Shown here piece by piece: positions 34,950-43,137 of a stretch of DNA of 64,000 nt; within the stretch, counting starts at the first letter, position 1, and each line of letters starts with the position of its first letter. Source of the DNA: CAZJWR01 sp964549765 (GTDB lineage Bacteria > Zixibacteria > MSB-5A5 > GN15 > JAAZOE01); NCBI GenBank assembly GCA_964549765.1, contig CAZJWR010000007.1, positions 25,680 to 89,679 of the forward strand. Direction: 5' to 3'. Under the pieces are notes generated by a model that saw only the letters and a program-made list of their open reading frames with translations, had not been told where the DNA came from and did no database searches. A program made the position numbers and the translations under genes.

Positions 34950-36514
34950 GCATAAAAATGGTTTAGGTCGAAGACATCGTCGGTGCGGGCCGTGGTGACT
35001 TCGCCATAATGATTTATTTGGAAATCGATTATCTCAGGAGTCGGAAGTATCGCTTCATAATCCGCCGCCGCGAAAAATTCCCGTGGCGGGGCCGTGATGG
35101 TAATGCGCCCTTCTCTGAGCAACGCCACCCGGTCGGCCAGATCGGCGATGATGTCGCTGTTGTGCGAAATGATCATGATTGTCTTTCCGGCCGACTTGAG
35201 CGACCGCACCATCCGGCGGAAAGCGCCGACGCCGCCGTCGTCGAGTCCGCAGGTCGGTTCGTCGAACACAATGAGATCGGCGTTGAGAGCCACGACGATA
35301 GCAAACGCCAGACGGCGGGCTTCGCCGCCAGAAAGGGTATGCGGATCGCGAAGGTGGAATTTTGCATAGTCGAGACCAGCCATTTCCATGCCGGTGCGGA
35401 CAGCTTTTTCTATTAAAGTATCACTTTTGATCTTTTCCTTAATTCCATATTTAACTTCATCGTATGCTGTTTCGAGAAAAAACTGCCGTTCCGGCTGCTG
35501 GAAGCTCATGCTGACCCGGCAGGATGGATCGGCAAAGCGAATCGCTCCCGGCGTCGGCTGATATATTCCGCACAGGATCTGCGCCAGGGTCGACTTGCCG
35601 CTGCCCGACGGGCCGACCAGGCCCAGAACCTCTCCCTTGTGGATTTGAAAGGACAGATCATCGAACAGGGCTCTGCCCTGGCCGTCTTCGTACGAAAAGC
35701 CGATACGATCCACCTCTGCCAGACTGCGGACGCGGGCGACAGTCTCACTGTCCCTCGATTTCCGGGGAGCGTTCGACCGGGGCGTCAGATACCTCAGCGG
35801 CGGCCGGAGTCTGATGCGGGACAGCAGGTCATAATTACCGAAAATCTTCTGCGGGCTGCCGTCGGCGATAATCTCGCCATGCGACATTACCAGTATGCGG
35901 CCGAATTTTTCGGCGACGCGGGCGTATTGCGTAATCCGGACTACCGTCAACTTCGGGTCGGCTTCTTTGATTTGGCGGAGGATTTTTTCCATCTGTACCG
36001 AACTGGGATAATCCAGAAACGACGCGGGTTCATCCAGAAACAGTATTTTCGGCCCGGACGCGAAAAGTCCCGCCACTGACAGCCTCTGTTTTTCACCGCC
36101 GGACAGATTCCAGACCAGCCGTTCGCGGATGGCGTCCATGCCGAAGAAGGCAAGAGTCTTTCCGACGATTTCGCGCATTTGCGGACTCGGCATGTTCCTG
36201 TTTTCAAGGGAAAAGGCAACCTCGCGTTCGACCGTTGTGGCCACCAGACCGTTATCAGGGTCCTGAAAGAGGAATCCGACGAGCGGAGCGTCGCCGCCCG
36301 TTCCGGAGATCGCCCCATCGGTATGGACTCTCACCGAACCCGAATCCGGTTCGAGCAATCCCGCCATCAGCAATCCCAGGGTGGTTTTGCCGCAGCCGTT
36401 GGCGCCCATGATCGCCACCTCATCGCCATCGCCGATGGTAAACGACATATCCCTGACGACCTGCGATGACTTGGCGGCGGCGTACGCGTATGAGACGTGA
36501 TCAAATACAATCAT
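34946..36514 (-). CDS. Double-ATPase ABC protein (ECF/cobalt-type, fused domains)
   Basis: 522 residues containing two complete ABC ATPase domains. The first has Walker A GANGCGKTT and signature LSGGEKQRL; the second has GPSGSGKST and LSGGEARRL with VFDEPTCGLDDGG. The layout resembles the fused ATPases of energy-coupling-factor transporters (YkoD type) that drive vitamin or metal uptake. No transmembrane EcfT or substrate-binding S component is adjacent. Its own terminator-bounded position between pyr and gcv operons leaves its partners unknown. Confidence 0.88.
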   Translation of the reverse strand: MIVFDHVSYAYAAAKSSQVVRDMSFTIGDGDEVAIMGANGCGKTTLGLLMAGLLEPDSGSVRVHTDGAISGTGGDAPLVGFLFQDPDNGLVATTVEREVAFSLENRNMPSPQMREIVGKTLAFFGMDAIRERLVWNLSGGEKQRLSVAGLFASGPKILFLDEPASFLDYPSSVQMEKILRQIKEADPKLTVVRITQYARVAEKFGRILVMSHGEIIADGSPQKIFGNYDLLSRIRLRPPLRYLTPRSNAPRKSRDSETVARVRSLAEVDRIGFSYEDGQGRALFDDLSFQIHKGEVLGLVGPSGSGKSTLAQILCGIYQPTPGAIRFADPSCRVSMSFQQPERQFFLETAYDEVKYGIKEKIKSDTLIEKAVRTGMEMAGLDYAKFHLRDPHTLSGGEARRLAFAIVVALNADLIVFDEPTCGLDDGGVGAFRRMVRSLKSAGKTIMIISHNSDIIADLADRVALLREGRITITAPPREFFAAADYEAILPTPEIIDFQINHYGEVTTARTDDVFDLNHFYA

Positions 36515-36521
36515 GGCATTA

Positions 36522-36549
36522 AAAATCCGATGCCGGGAGCCGGCATCGG
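36522..36549 (-). terminator. Intrinsic terminator after gcvPB
   Basis: A 10-bp perfect stem CCGATGCCGG/CCGGCATCGG with a 3-base loop, followed on the minus strand by ATTTTTAATG. It lies 18 bases after the gcvPB stop. Confidence 0.85.
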
Positions 36550-36567
36550 TTTGTCGGGGATTTTCAT

Positions 36568-38016
36568 CTACCCGGTATAGGCAATATCAAGGGTCTTGGT
36601 GGCTTTCACCTCGTCCAGCCGCCTTACCGGCGTATTATGCGGCGCCGAAAGGACGGTATCCTTTTCGTCGACAGTCTCTTTGTCGATTTTTATCATCGTC
36701 TCGATGAATCGATCGAGCGTCTGTTTCGCCTCGGTTTCGGTCGGTTCGATCATGAGCGCCTCGCTGACAATCAGCGGAAAATAGATTGTCGGCGCATGGA
36801 TGCCGAAGTCGAGCAGGCGTTTGGCAATATCCAGCGCCCGGACGCCGCGTTTCTTCTGCCGCGCTCCCGACAGGACGAATTCATGCATGCACAGCCGGTC
36901 GTGCGGCAGATCATAATATTTTTTCAATTGCTCTTTCAGGTAATTGGCGTTAACCACGGCGTTTTCGGCCACCCGCTTCAGTCCCGGGGCGCCCAGATGA
37001 CGGATATAGGTATAGGCCCGCACCATGTTGGCGAAGTTGCCATAGAAGCTATGCATGCGGCCGATACTGTCAGGCCGGTCGAAATCGAGATGATACCGGT
37101 CGCCGTCTTTTTCGACCATCGGCGACGGCAGAAACGGCGCTAATTCATCGGTCACCGCCAGCGCCCCAGCGCCCGGTCCCCCGCCGCCGTGCGGCGTGGA
37201 AAAGGTTTTGTGCAGGTTGAAATGCACCATATCAAAACCCATGTCGGCCGGCCGGGCCTGTCCCAGAAGGGCGTTGAGATTGGCGCCGTCCATATACAAT
37301 AATCCCCCGGCGTCATGGATAACCTTGGCGATCTGCTCGATTTCGCATTCGAATAATCCCAGCGTGTTGGGATTGGTGATCATGATACCGGCCGTATCTT
37401 CGTCGACGGCCCGCGCCACATCGACCGCCGACAGAATCCCGTACTCGGTTGAGGGTATTTGCACGACATCGTAGCCAGCCATGACAACCGACGCCGGATT
37501 GGTACCATGAGCTGAATCGGGGATAAGGATTTTTTTGCGGGCGCTGCCGCGTTTCGTCAGGGCCGCCCGGATAACCAGCAGACCGACCAGTTCGCAATGT
37601 GCGCCCGCCACCGGCTGCATCGTCGTCCGGGCGAAACCGGTGATCCGCGCCAGCAATGAGGCCAGATGATACATAATTGCCAGTGCCCCCTGACTGTCCT
37701 CCTCGGACGCCATGGGGTGCAAATCCGCAAATCCCGGAAAGGCCGCCGCAAAATCGTTGACCTTGGGATTGTATTTCATGGTGCATGAGCCCAGCGGATA
37801 GAATCCCTTGTCGATATGATGATTCCGATTCGACATTTCGATATAATGGCGAACCAGCACCGGTTCCGAAATTTCCGGCAGCGGCGGCGGCGCCGAACGC
37901 CGGAACCGTTTGGGAATCAAAGCGTCGACGGCGGCGTCGCCGGATCGGGTCTCCCTGAGGGAAAACCCGGTCCGGCCCGGCCGCGACTTTTCATAGATGA
38001 GTATTTCGTTGAGCAT
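36568..38016 (-). CDS. gcvPB: Glycine dehydrogenase (decarboxylating) subunit 2
   Basis: 482 residues. PLP-binding region VHFNLHKTFSTPHGGGGPG with the Schiff-base Lys, plus GSCTMKYNPKVND, MQPVAGAHCEL and PDSAHGTNPASV. This is the P2 half of the glycine cleavage P-protein, which in this organism is split into two chains (gcvPA at 39796-41160). It decarboxylates glycine and passes aminomethyl to GcvH. Three unrelated genes separate the two halves, including the selenoprotein. It ends the operon before a strong terminator. Confidence 0.97.
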   Translation of the reverse strand: MLNEILIYEKSRPGRTGFSLRETRSGDAAVDALIPKRFRRSAPPPLPEISEPVLVRHYIEMSNRNHHIDKGFYPLGSCTMKYNPKVNDFAAAFPGFADLHPMASEEDSQGALAIMYHLASLLARITGFARTTMQPVAGAHCELVGLLVIRAALTKRGSARKKILIPDSAHGTNPASVVMAGYDVVQIPSTEYGILSAVDVARAVDEDTAGIMITNPNTLGLFECEIEQIAKVIHDAGGLLYMDGANLNALLGQARPADMGFDMVHFNLHKTFSTPHGGGGPGAGALAVTDELAPFLPSPMVEKDGDRYHLDFDRPDSIGRMHSFYGNFANMVRAYTYIRHLGAPGLKRVAENAVVNANYLKEQLKKYYDLPHDRLCMHEFVLSGARQKKRGVRALDIAKRLLDFGIHAPTIYFPLIVSEALMIEPTETEAKQTLDRFIETMIKIDKETVDEKDTVLSAPHNTPVRRLDEVKATKTLDIAYTG

Positions 38017-38033
38017 GGATGTCCGTCAGTGTT

Positions 38034-38993
38034 TTATCCCTCGCCCTCGCCTTCGGCGGGCGGATTCTTGATCTTGTCGATCTGCTTCTTGACCCAAGCG
38101 GTGTCTCTCGAATCGGGATGATCGGTAAGGAATTTCTGGTACAATTGCAGCGCCCGATCTTTGTTGCCTTTCAGGTCGTTGCAAAAGGCAATATAGATTT
38201 CCGCAGTTTCGACCTGATCCGATTCGGGATAGGTTTTGATAAAATCCTTGAAAGCCGCGATGGCATCGTCGAACCGTTCCGCCCGGCGCAACGCCTTGGC
38301 TTTTTCGATCATGGCATCCTGGGCCATCGGCGAATTGGGGAATTTCGTTTTGAAACTTTCGAAAGCCGCAATCGCCTTGTCGTACTGTTTGGCTCGGACT
38401 TCCATATCTCCCAGAGATAGAAGCGCCGAATCGGAATATCCCTGGGTGTTGTCCGGGTCTTCGGTCATGATCTTCTTATAGTATTCCTCGGCCTTGTCGA
38501 AATTGCTTCGCCCGGTATACTTATCCGCGATCATCGAGTAGAGTTTCATGGTCGGCTCCGTTTGGGCGCGGCGGAGGTAGTCGGCCAGGGTATTGCGGTC
38601 GTTGAGATAATCGTTGACCGTCGTCACGAACGTCTCCGGATCGGCGTAGCCGTAAATGCGATCGATTTCGGCTGCGTCCGGTTTCGTCAGCACGATCGTC
38701 GGGAATCCGGCGACACCGTATTCCCTCCTCAGGAGCGTGTCCTTTTCAGCGTTGACCATCACGTTAATAATATTTTGCGTAAGCGCGATCACCTCGTCGT
38801 TTCGATACGTCACGGTATCGAGTCGCTTACACCACGGTCACCAGTCGGCGTAGAAGGTGATCAGCATATCCTTGTTCTGAGCGCTCGCCATCTGCTTCGC
38901 CTGGGCATAGGTGTCGACAAACGTCACCTCGTTCGCCGCCGCCGTCATGGCGCAGGCCAAGAGCAGGAGCATTATCACTGCTGTCTTTCTCAT
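38034..38993 (-). CDS. Secreted thioredoxin-fold/TPR selenoprotein (UGA-encoded selenocysteine)
   Basis: Read through one in-frame TGA (38838-38840), the frame encodes 319 residues. A signal peptide comes first (MRKTAVIMLLLLACAMTAAA; LLAC could also be a lipobox). A thioredoxin domain follows with FYADW-U-PWCK, selenocysteine 52 replacing the first Cys of CxxC, Cys55, and the cis-Pro motif GFPT near residue 98. Three to four TPR-like repeats (about 150-300) and an acidic tail complete it. The coding signal is continuous on both sides of the TGA. Other genes in the window use TGA as stop, so general recoding is excluded. A SECIS-like hairpin follows. It is probably a periplasmic thiol-disulphide or chaperone-like protein. 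Without selenium it would end after 51 residues. It lies 17 bases before gcvPB. Confidence 0.85.
38802..38840 (-). promoter_or_regulatory. Candidate bacterial SECIS element with UGA
   Basis: Seventeen bases would separate UGA from a 6-bp stem; with one more pair it is a 7-bp perfect stem, TCGATAC/GTATCGA (38802-38808 and 38815-38821), with loop CGTGAC. The loop begins about 24 bases after UGA and has G in its second position. That agrees with the published bacterial SECIS model (apical loop roughly 16-37 bases downstream, G among the first two loop bases). The hairpin lies inside the coding sequence, as in bacteria. Confidence 0.65.
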
Positions 38994-39008
38994 GTGATCC
39001 TCGCTTGT

Positions 39009-39419
39009 TTATGTCTCCACGTCAACGAGTTTCCATTTATCCCATTCATCGCCCACGATGACGCGGGCTTCGCCGACGGCGTCCTCGATGAAATCCTTTG
39101 GCACAAATAGTACCGCTTCATCGCCCATCGGATTCAACGGTCCGAAGGAGCCGCCGGTGGCCATGCCGAAAAACTCATTCCCGGCCTTGATAACCACGGG
39201 AATTTCCTTTTCGCGCAGCGTCTCATAGATCATCTGAGCCACCGGCACCGAGGGCAGCCGCACGATGGGAGTCCAGTCCTTGTATTCCTCTCCGTACGAT
39301 TCACCCGCCATGGCGGCGCGTGTTTTGTCCGGAAGATGCTCAACCAGATTCTCACCGCAATCGGGGCACTTCGTGATTCCCCATTTGTATTCGTATCCGC
39401 ACGATGGACAAAACGGCAT
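39009..39419 (-). CDS. Zinc-ribbon protein with DUF2007-like domain
   Basis: 136 residues. The N-terminal zinc ribbon is CPSCGYEY...CPDCGENL. The rest (IVRLPSVPVAQMIYETLREKEIPVVIKAG...AVLFVPKDFIEDA) resembles the DUF2007 putative signal-transducing domain. The start ATG 39419 follows GAGGAGGAA. It immediately follows the stop of the related gene at 39424. Function unknown; the pair probably arose by duplication, with a ribbon added to one copy. Confidence 0.83.
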   Translation of the reverse strand: MPFCPSCGYEYKWGITKCPDCGENLVEHLPDKTRAAMAGESYGEEYKDWTPIVRLPSVPVAQMIYETLREKEIPVVIKAGNEFFGMATGGSFGPLNPMGDEAVLFVPKDFIEDAVGEARVIVGDEWDKWKLVDVET

Positions 39420-39423
39420 GGCT

Positions 39424-39762
39424 TTATTCCTCCTCTTCCGGGTCGGGCTCATCCGTGAGATCGGATTCACCGTCACCCAGAAAGATTTTCACGACCTCTT
39501 TCGCTTCCTCTTCATATTCCGCAGGCACCAAAATCCGAAACATATCCACTTTGCCGGTTCGCAATGATCGCAGCCGCATCCCGGCGGTTCCCAGAAATCC
39601 CGGACGCGAATCGATGATCGCCGGTATATCATATGATTTCAATCCATTGACGGCGAACTCGGCGATCGTTCGGTTCGGCGCTTCACCGACCGCCACCCAG
39701 TTGGGGCGCACGCGGGCGCCTTCCGGTAACCGGTCGCTGTCATTCCGATCGTTTTGATTCAT
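39424..39762 (-). CDS. DUF2007-like small protein
   Basis: 112 residues: a disordered, Asn/Asp-rich start, then a ferredoxin-like-sized core (VAVGEAPNRTIAEFAVNGL, IPAIIDSRPGFLG, ILVPAEYEEEAKEVVKIF) like DUF2007, and a strongly acidic tail (DEPDPEEEE). It is paralogous in the core to its neighbour at 39009. No catalytic residues are apparent. It sits between gcvPA and the selenoprotein. Confidence 0.8.
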   Translation of the reverse strand: MNQNDRNDSDRLPEGARVRPNWVAVGEAPNRTIAEFAVNGLKSYDIPAIIDSRPGFLGTAGMRLRSLRTGKVDMFRILVPAEYEEEAKEVVKIFLGDGESDLTDEPDPEEEE

Positions 39763-39795
39763 ATGCCTCAGTTGTCTGACTCCGTCTCAAGATGG

Positions 39796-41160
39796 TCACA
39801 CGGCGGCCTTGGTTAGCGGCTCGCCCGCAGCCAATCGGGCCAAGGCGGCGGCGAATCGATCGCAATCCTCAAACGAAACCGCTTCGGTCGTGGCAACGAG
39901 CAGATGGTGACTCAGTTCCGGAAAATACCGGCCCAGATCGATACCCGCCTTCATGCCGACTTTCGCCGTTTCCGCGAGTATCTGCGCCGGCGGCACCGGT
40001 GTTTCGACCACGAATTCCTTGAAGAATGGCTGATTCGCCCAGAGCTTGTATCCATCTGTAGCGCTGATTTTATCGGCCAGATAATGAGCTCGCTCCGCCG
40101 ACAAGCGAGCCACCCGGGGCAGCCCTGTCTTGCCCATCAGGGACATATATATAGTCGCGGCGGTGGCGCATAGCGACTCGCTGGTACATATATTCGACGT
40201 GGCCTTGTCGCGCCGGATATGTTGTTCCCGAGTCTGCAGCGTCAACACAAAACCGGATTTACCTTCAACATCGTCCGTCCGGCCCACCAGACGTCCGGGA
40301 ATCTTGCGGACGAATTCCCTCTTGGCCGCAAAAAGCCCCAACAGCGGTCCGCCGAAACTCTGCGGAATTCCCAGCGCCTGCCCCTCGCCAACGGCGATGT
40401 CGGCGTTATAATCGGCCGGCGTCTTGAGGATACCGAGTGAAATCGGGTCGAAAACCATGACGAATAACCCGCCGGCGTCATGGATCGTTTTCTCGGCATG
40501 AGCCAGATCTTCGAGATGCCCAAAGAAATTCGGCTGAGCCAGGATCAGGCAGGCCGCTTTATCGTCGACAAAGCTGCTGAATCTACCATTGTCGGTCACG
40601 CCCTGGTCGGACGGAACAGTCACGATATCCAGATTACGCCCCGACAATGTCGACTTCAGCACCTCCCGATACAGTGGATTGACCGTTTCGGAAATAACGA
40701 TCCGGTCGCGCCCGGTATGGTTGACGGCCATGATGGCCGCTTCGGCCACGGCGGTCGCGCCGTCGTAAAGTGAGGCGTTGGACACATCCATGCCGGTCAA
40801 GCGGCAGATATGCGACTGAAACTCATAAATCGCCTGCAACGTGCCTTGCGCCACCTCGGCCTGATACGGCGTATAGGCCGTGGAAAACTCCGGGCGCATG
40901 GCGATAGTCCAGACGACCGGCGGGATGAAATGATTGTAGACACTCCCGCCCATAAACGATACCCCGCCGGGATCGTTTTTCGCGGCCAGATTCCGGAGAT
41001 GATTGATCAGTTCCGGTTCGGCCAGCGGCGGCGGAAGATCGAGCGGCTTGTTGAGTCGCAGCGAATCGGGGATGGTCGAAAATAATTCCTCGAAGCTGGA
41101 GACGCCGATCGCCTCCAGCATGGTCTTGACGTCATCGTCGCTATTGGGTATGTACGGCAT
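39796..41160 (-). CDS. gcvPA: Glycine dehydrogenase (decarboxylating) subunit 1
   Basis: 454 residues with YIPNSDDDVKTMLEAIGV at the N-terminus, then FMGGSVYNHFIPPVV, YTPYQAEVAQGTLQA and SLYDGATAVAEA. These are typical of the P1 chain, which resembles the N-terminal half of the single-chain P-protein. It pairs with gcvPB. It follows gcvH by nine bases. No gcvT is found in the window, so the aminomethyltransferase must be elsewhere. Confidence 0.97.
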   Translation of the reverse strand: MPYIPNSDDDVKTMLEAIGVSSFEELFSTIPDSLRLNKPLDLPPPLAEPELINHLRNLAAKNDPGGVSFMGGSVYNHFIPPVVWTIAMRPEFSTAYTPYQAEVAQGTLQAIYEFQSHICRLTGMDVSNASLYDGATAVAEAAIMAVNHTGRDRIVISETVNPLYREVLKSTLSGRNLDIVTVPSDQGVTDNGRFSSFVDDKAACLILAQPNFFGHLEDLAHAEKTIHDAGGLFVMVFDPISLGILKTPADYNADIAVGEGQALGIPQSFGGPLLGLFAAKREFVRKIPGRLVGRTDDVEGKSGFVLTLQTREQHIRRDKATSNICTSESLCATAATIYMSLMGKTGLPRVARLSAERAHYLADKISATDGYKLWANQPFFKEFVVETPVPPAQILAETAKVGMKAGIDLGRYFPELSHHLLVATTEAVSFEDCDRFAAALARLAAGEPLTKAAV

Positions 41161-41169
41161 TGTCGGGTT

Positions 41170-41550
41170 TTATTCTTCTATTACCTTTTTATAATCGGCC
41201 GCCGACAACAGTTTTCCTTTTTCGGCAGGGTCGGTCATTTTTACCTTCATCATCCAGCCGTCCCCGTACGGGTCGCGGTTGATGACGCCGGCGTCTTCTT
41301 CGATTTTACTATTTACGCTGGAAACCGTTCCCGTGACGGGCGAAAACAGCTCCGAAACCGCCTTGACCGCCTCGATCGTCCCGAACGGCTCCATCTGCTT
41401 GACGTCCGCACCCTCAGCGGGCAATTCCACGTAGACGATGTCCCCCAGTTCGCCCTGGGCATAATCGGTGATTCCCAGTACCGCCGTATCGCCCTCGATA
41501 CGGACCCATTCGTGTTCCTTGGTATAGAGCAGTTCGTCCGGAATATTCAA
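41170..41550 (-). CDS. gcvH: Glycine cleavage system H protein
   Basis: A 126-residue lipoyl carrier with YTKEHEWVRIEGD, GITDYAQGELGDIVYVELP and the lipoylation site EAVKAVSEL (Lys63). It shuttles the aminomethyl intermediate of glycine cleavage. The start is TTG 41550, five bases after GGAGG. It lies 14 bases downstream of accC, which also handles a swinging-arm cofactor pathway. Confidence 0.96.
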   Translation of the reverse strand: MNIPDELLYTKEHEWVRIEGDTAVLGITDYAQGELGDIVYVELPAEGADVKQMEPFGTIEAVKAVSELFSPVTGTVSSVNSKIEEDAGVINRDPYGDGWMMKVKMTDPAEKGKLLSAADYKKVIEE

Positions 41551-41564
41551 AGCGCCTCCTGTTT

Positions 41565-42956
41565 TTATTTCTCGATCCCCGCCTGTTCCGTCTCGGTTTT
41601 GGACAAGCCCGCCTCTTCCCGCAGTTTCTCCTCGATAAACGAGGTGCTGTAGGAACCGGATACGAAATCGGGGTGCTGCAAGATTTTTTTCTGAAAATCT
41701 ATCGTGGTCGGCACGCCTTCGATAATGAACTCACCGAGGGCGGTCAATGTCTTGTTTATGGCTTGCTGCCGGTCATTCCCCTTGACGATGAGTTTCCCGA
41801 TCATGGAATCATAGAACTGCGGAATGACGTATTGAGCGTAGGCATGAGTATCGACGCGGACGCCGTGCCCTCCCGGCTGATGAAAGGCCGTGATCTGTCC
41901 CGGCGACGGCCGAAATCCCTTCAGCGGATCCTCAGCATTGATACGGCATTCGATGACATGCCCGCGATAGGCCACGTCCTCCTGCCTGATGCCGAGTTTT
42001 TCGCCGGCGGCGGCCTTGATCTGCTCGATAACGATATCTATCCCGGTCAGCTCCTCCGTAACCGGATGCTCCACCTGAATACGGGTGTTCATTTCCATGA
42101 AATAGAAATTGCCGTCGCGGTCGACCAAAAATTCGATCGTTCCCGCCCCGCGATATCCGACCGCCGCCGCCCCCGAAATGGCGGCTTCTCCCATTTTTCG
42201 CCGGAGTTCGGAATCGACAATCGGCGACGGCGACTCTTCCAGCAATTTCTGGTGCCGTCTCTGGACGGTGCAGTCGCGTTCGCCCAGGTGGATGATATTC
42301 CCGTAATTATCGCCCAGAACTTGCACCTCGACATGATGGGCGTCGGCAATGACCTTTTCGAGGTATAAGGAATCATCGTGGAATGCCGCCCCGGCTTCGG
42401 TACGAGCCATATTAAACGCCGTCTCGAATTCCTCGGGTTTGGCCGCAATCCGCATACCTCGCCCGCCGCCTCCGGCGGAGGCCTTTATCAAAACGGGGAA
42501 CCCGATTTCAGCCGCGATCTTCATCCCCTGATCGATATCTTTGACCAGCCCGTCCGAACCGGGAATGGTCGGCACCCCGGCGTTGCGCATCAGTTCCTTG
42601 GCCATCGATTTGGCGCCCATCTGGCGGATCATCTGGCCGTTGGGACCGATGAACGTGATATTGCATTCTTCGCAGATCTCGGCGAATTCGGCGTTTTCGG
42701 CCAGGAAACCGTATCCCGGATGAATAGCGTCCGCATTCGTGACCTCGGCGGCAGCGATAATCCGTTTGGCGTCGAGATACGATTCCAGCGCCGGGGGCGG
42801 GCCGATGCAAACGTCCTCATCGGCGAACCGGACGTGGAGCGAATCGCGATCGGCCTCGGAGTAGACCGCCACGGTCTTGATTCCCAGTTGGTGGCAGGCC
42901 CGGATAACCCGAAGGGCAATTTCGCCCCGGTTGGCAATCAGGATTTTTTCTAACAC
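41565..42956 (-). CDS. accC: Acetyl-CoA carboxylase biotin carboxylase subunit
   Basis: A 463-residue ATP-grasp enzyme: ILIANRGEIALRVIRACH, HPGYGFLAENAEFA, the glycine loop KASAGGGGRGMRI, and the catalytic end MEMNTRIQVEHPVTE. It carboxylates biotin on AccB using ATP and bicarbonate. The start is GTG 42956. It heads the gcv operon behind its own promoter and is separated from accB by pilT and a terminator. Confidence 0.97.
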   Translation of the reverse strand: MLEKILIANRGEIALRVIRACHQLGIKTVAVYSEADRDSLHVRFADEDVCIGPPPALESYLDAKRIIAAAEVTNADAIHPGYGFLAENAEFAEICEECNITFIGPNGQMIRQMGAKSMAKELMRNAGVPTIPGSDGLVKDIDQGMKIAAEIGFPVLIKASAGGGGRGMRIAAKPEEFETAFNMARTEAGAAFHDDSLYLEKVIADAHHVEVQVLGDNYGNIIHLGERDCTVQRRHQKLLEESPSPIVDSELRRKMGEAAISGAAAVGYRGAGTIEFLVDRDGNFYFMEMNTRIQVEHPVTEELTGIDIVIEQIKAAAGEKLGIRQEDVAYRGHVIECRINAEDPLKGFRPSPGQITAFHQPGGHGVRVDTHAYAQYVIPQFYDSMIGKLIVKGNDRQQAINKTLTALGEFIIEGVPTTIDFQKKILQHPDFVSGSYSTSFIEEKLREEAGLSKTETEQAGIEK

Positions 42957-42982
42957 TATGCTTCCTTCTCTTTTAGAACGAT

Positions 42983-43011
42983 AACATAACCAATCGGTAA
43001 TCGATTTTCAA
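42983..43011 (-). promoter_or_regulatory. Sigma70-like promoter of the accC-gcv operon
   Basis: Minus strand TTGAAA (43006-43011), a 17-base spacer and TATGTT (42983-42988), directly after the pilT terminator and about 25 bases before accC. Confidence 0.5.
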
Positions 43012-43029
43012 CAAAACAAATAAAGCGGC

Positions 43030-43063
43030 AAAAAAAATCCCGCCCGGCTTCTGCCGGGCGGGA
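43030..43063 (-). terminator. Intrinsic terminator after pilT
   Basis: An 11-bp perfect GC-rich stem TCCCGCCCGGC/GCCGGGCGGGA with loop TTCT, and on the minus strand a run of seven to eight T. It clearly ends the TPR-pepP-accB-pilT transcript. Confidence 0.92.
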
Positions 43064-43137
43064 CGCTCTCAAGACGCAATTGTGCTCATCCGGGGGAATG
43101 GACTACGCGGCCATCCCGTCCGGTTTGACCCAAATAG

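Noticed and set aside
38034..38813. Reading the TPR protein as a 259-residue gene starting at GTG 38813
   Set aside because: It would lack a signal peptide and the front of the thioredoxin fold; the upstream frame continues as clear homology through one UGA, so the selenoprotein reading is preferred. A pseudogene by TGC-to-TGA mutation remains the main alternative.
42957..43137. Glycine riboswitch ahead of the gcv operon
   Set aside because: Only a terminator and a short promoter region are present; there is no room for, or sign of, the conserved glycine aptamer core.
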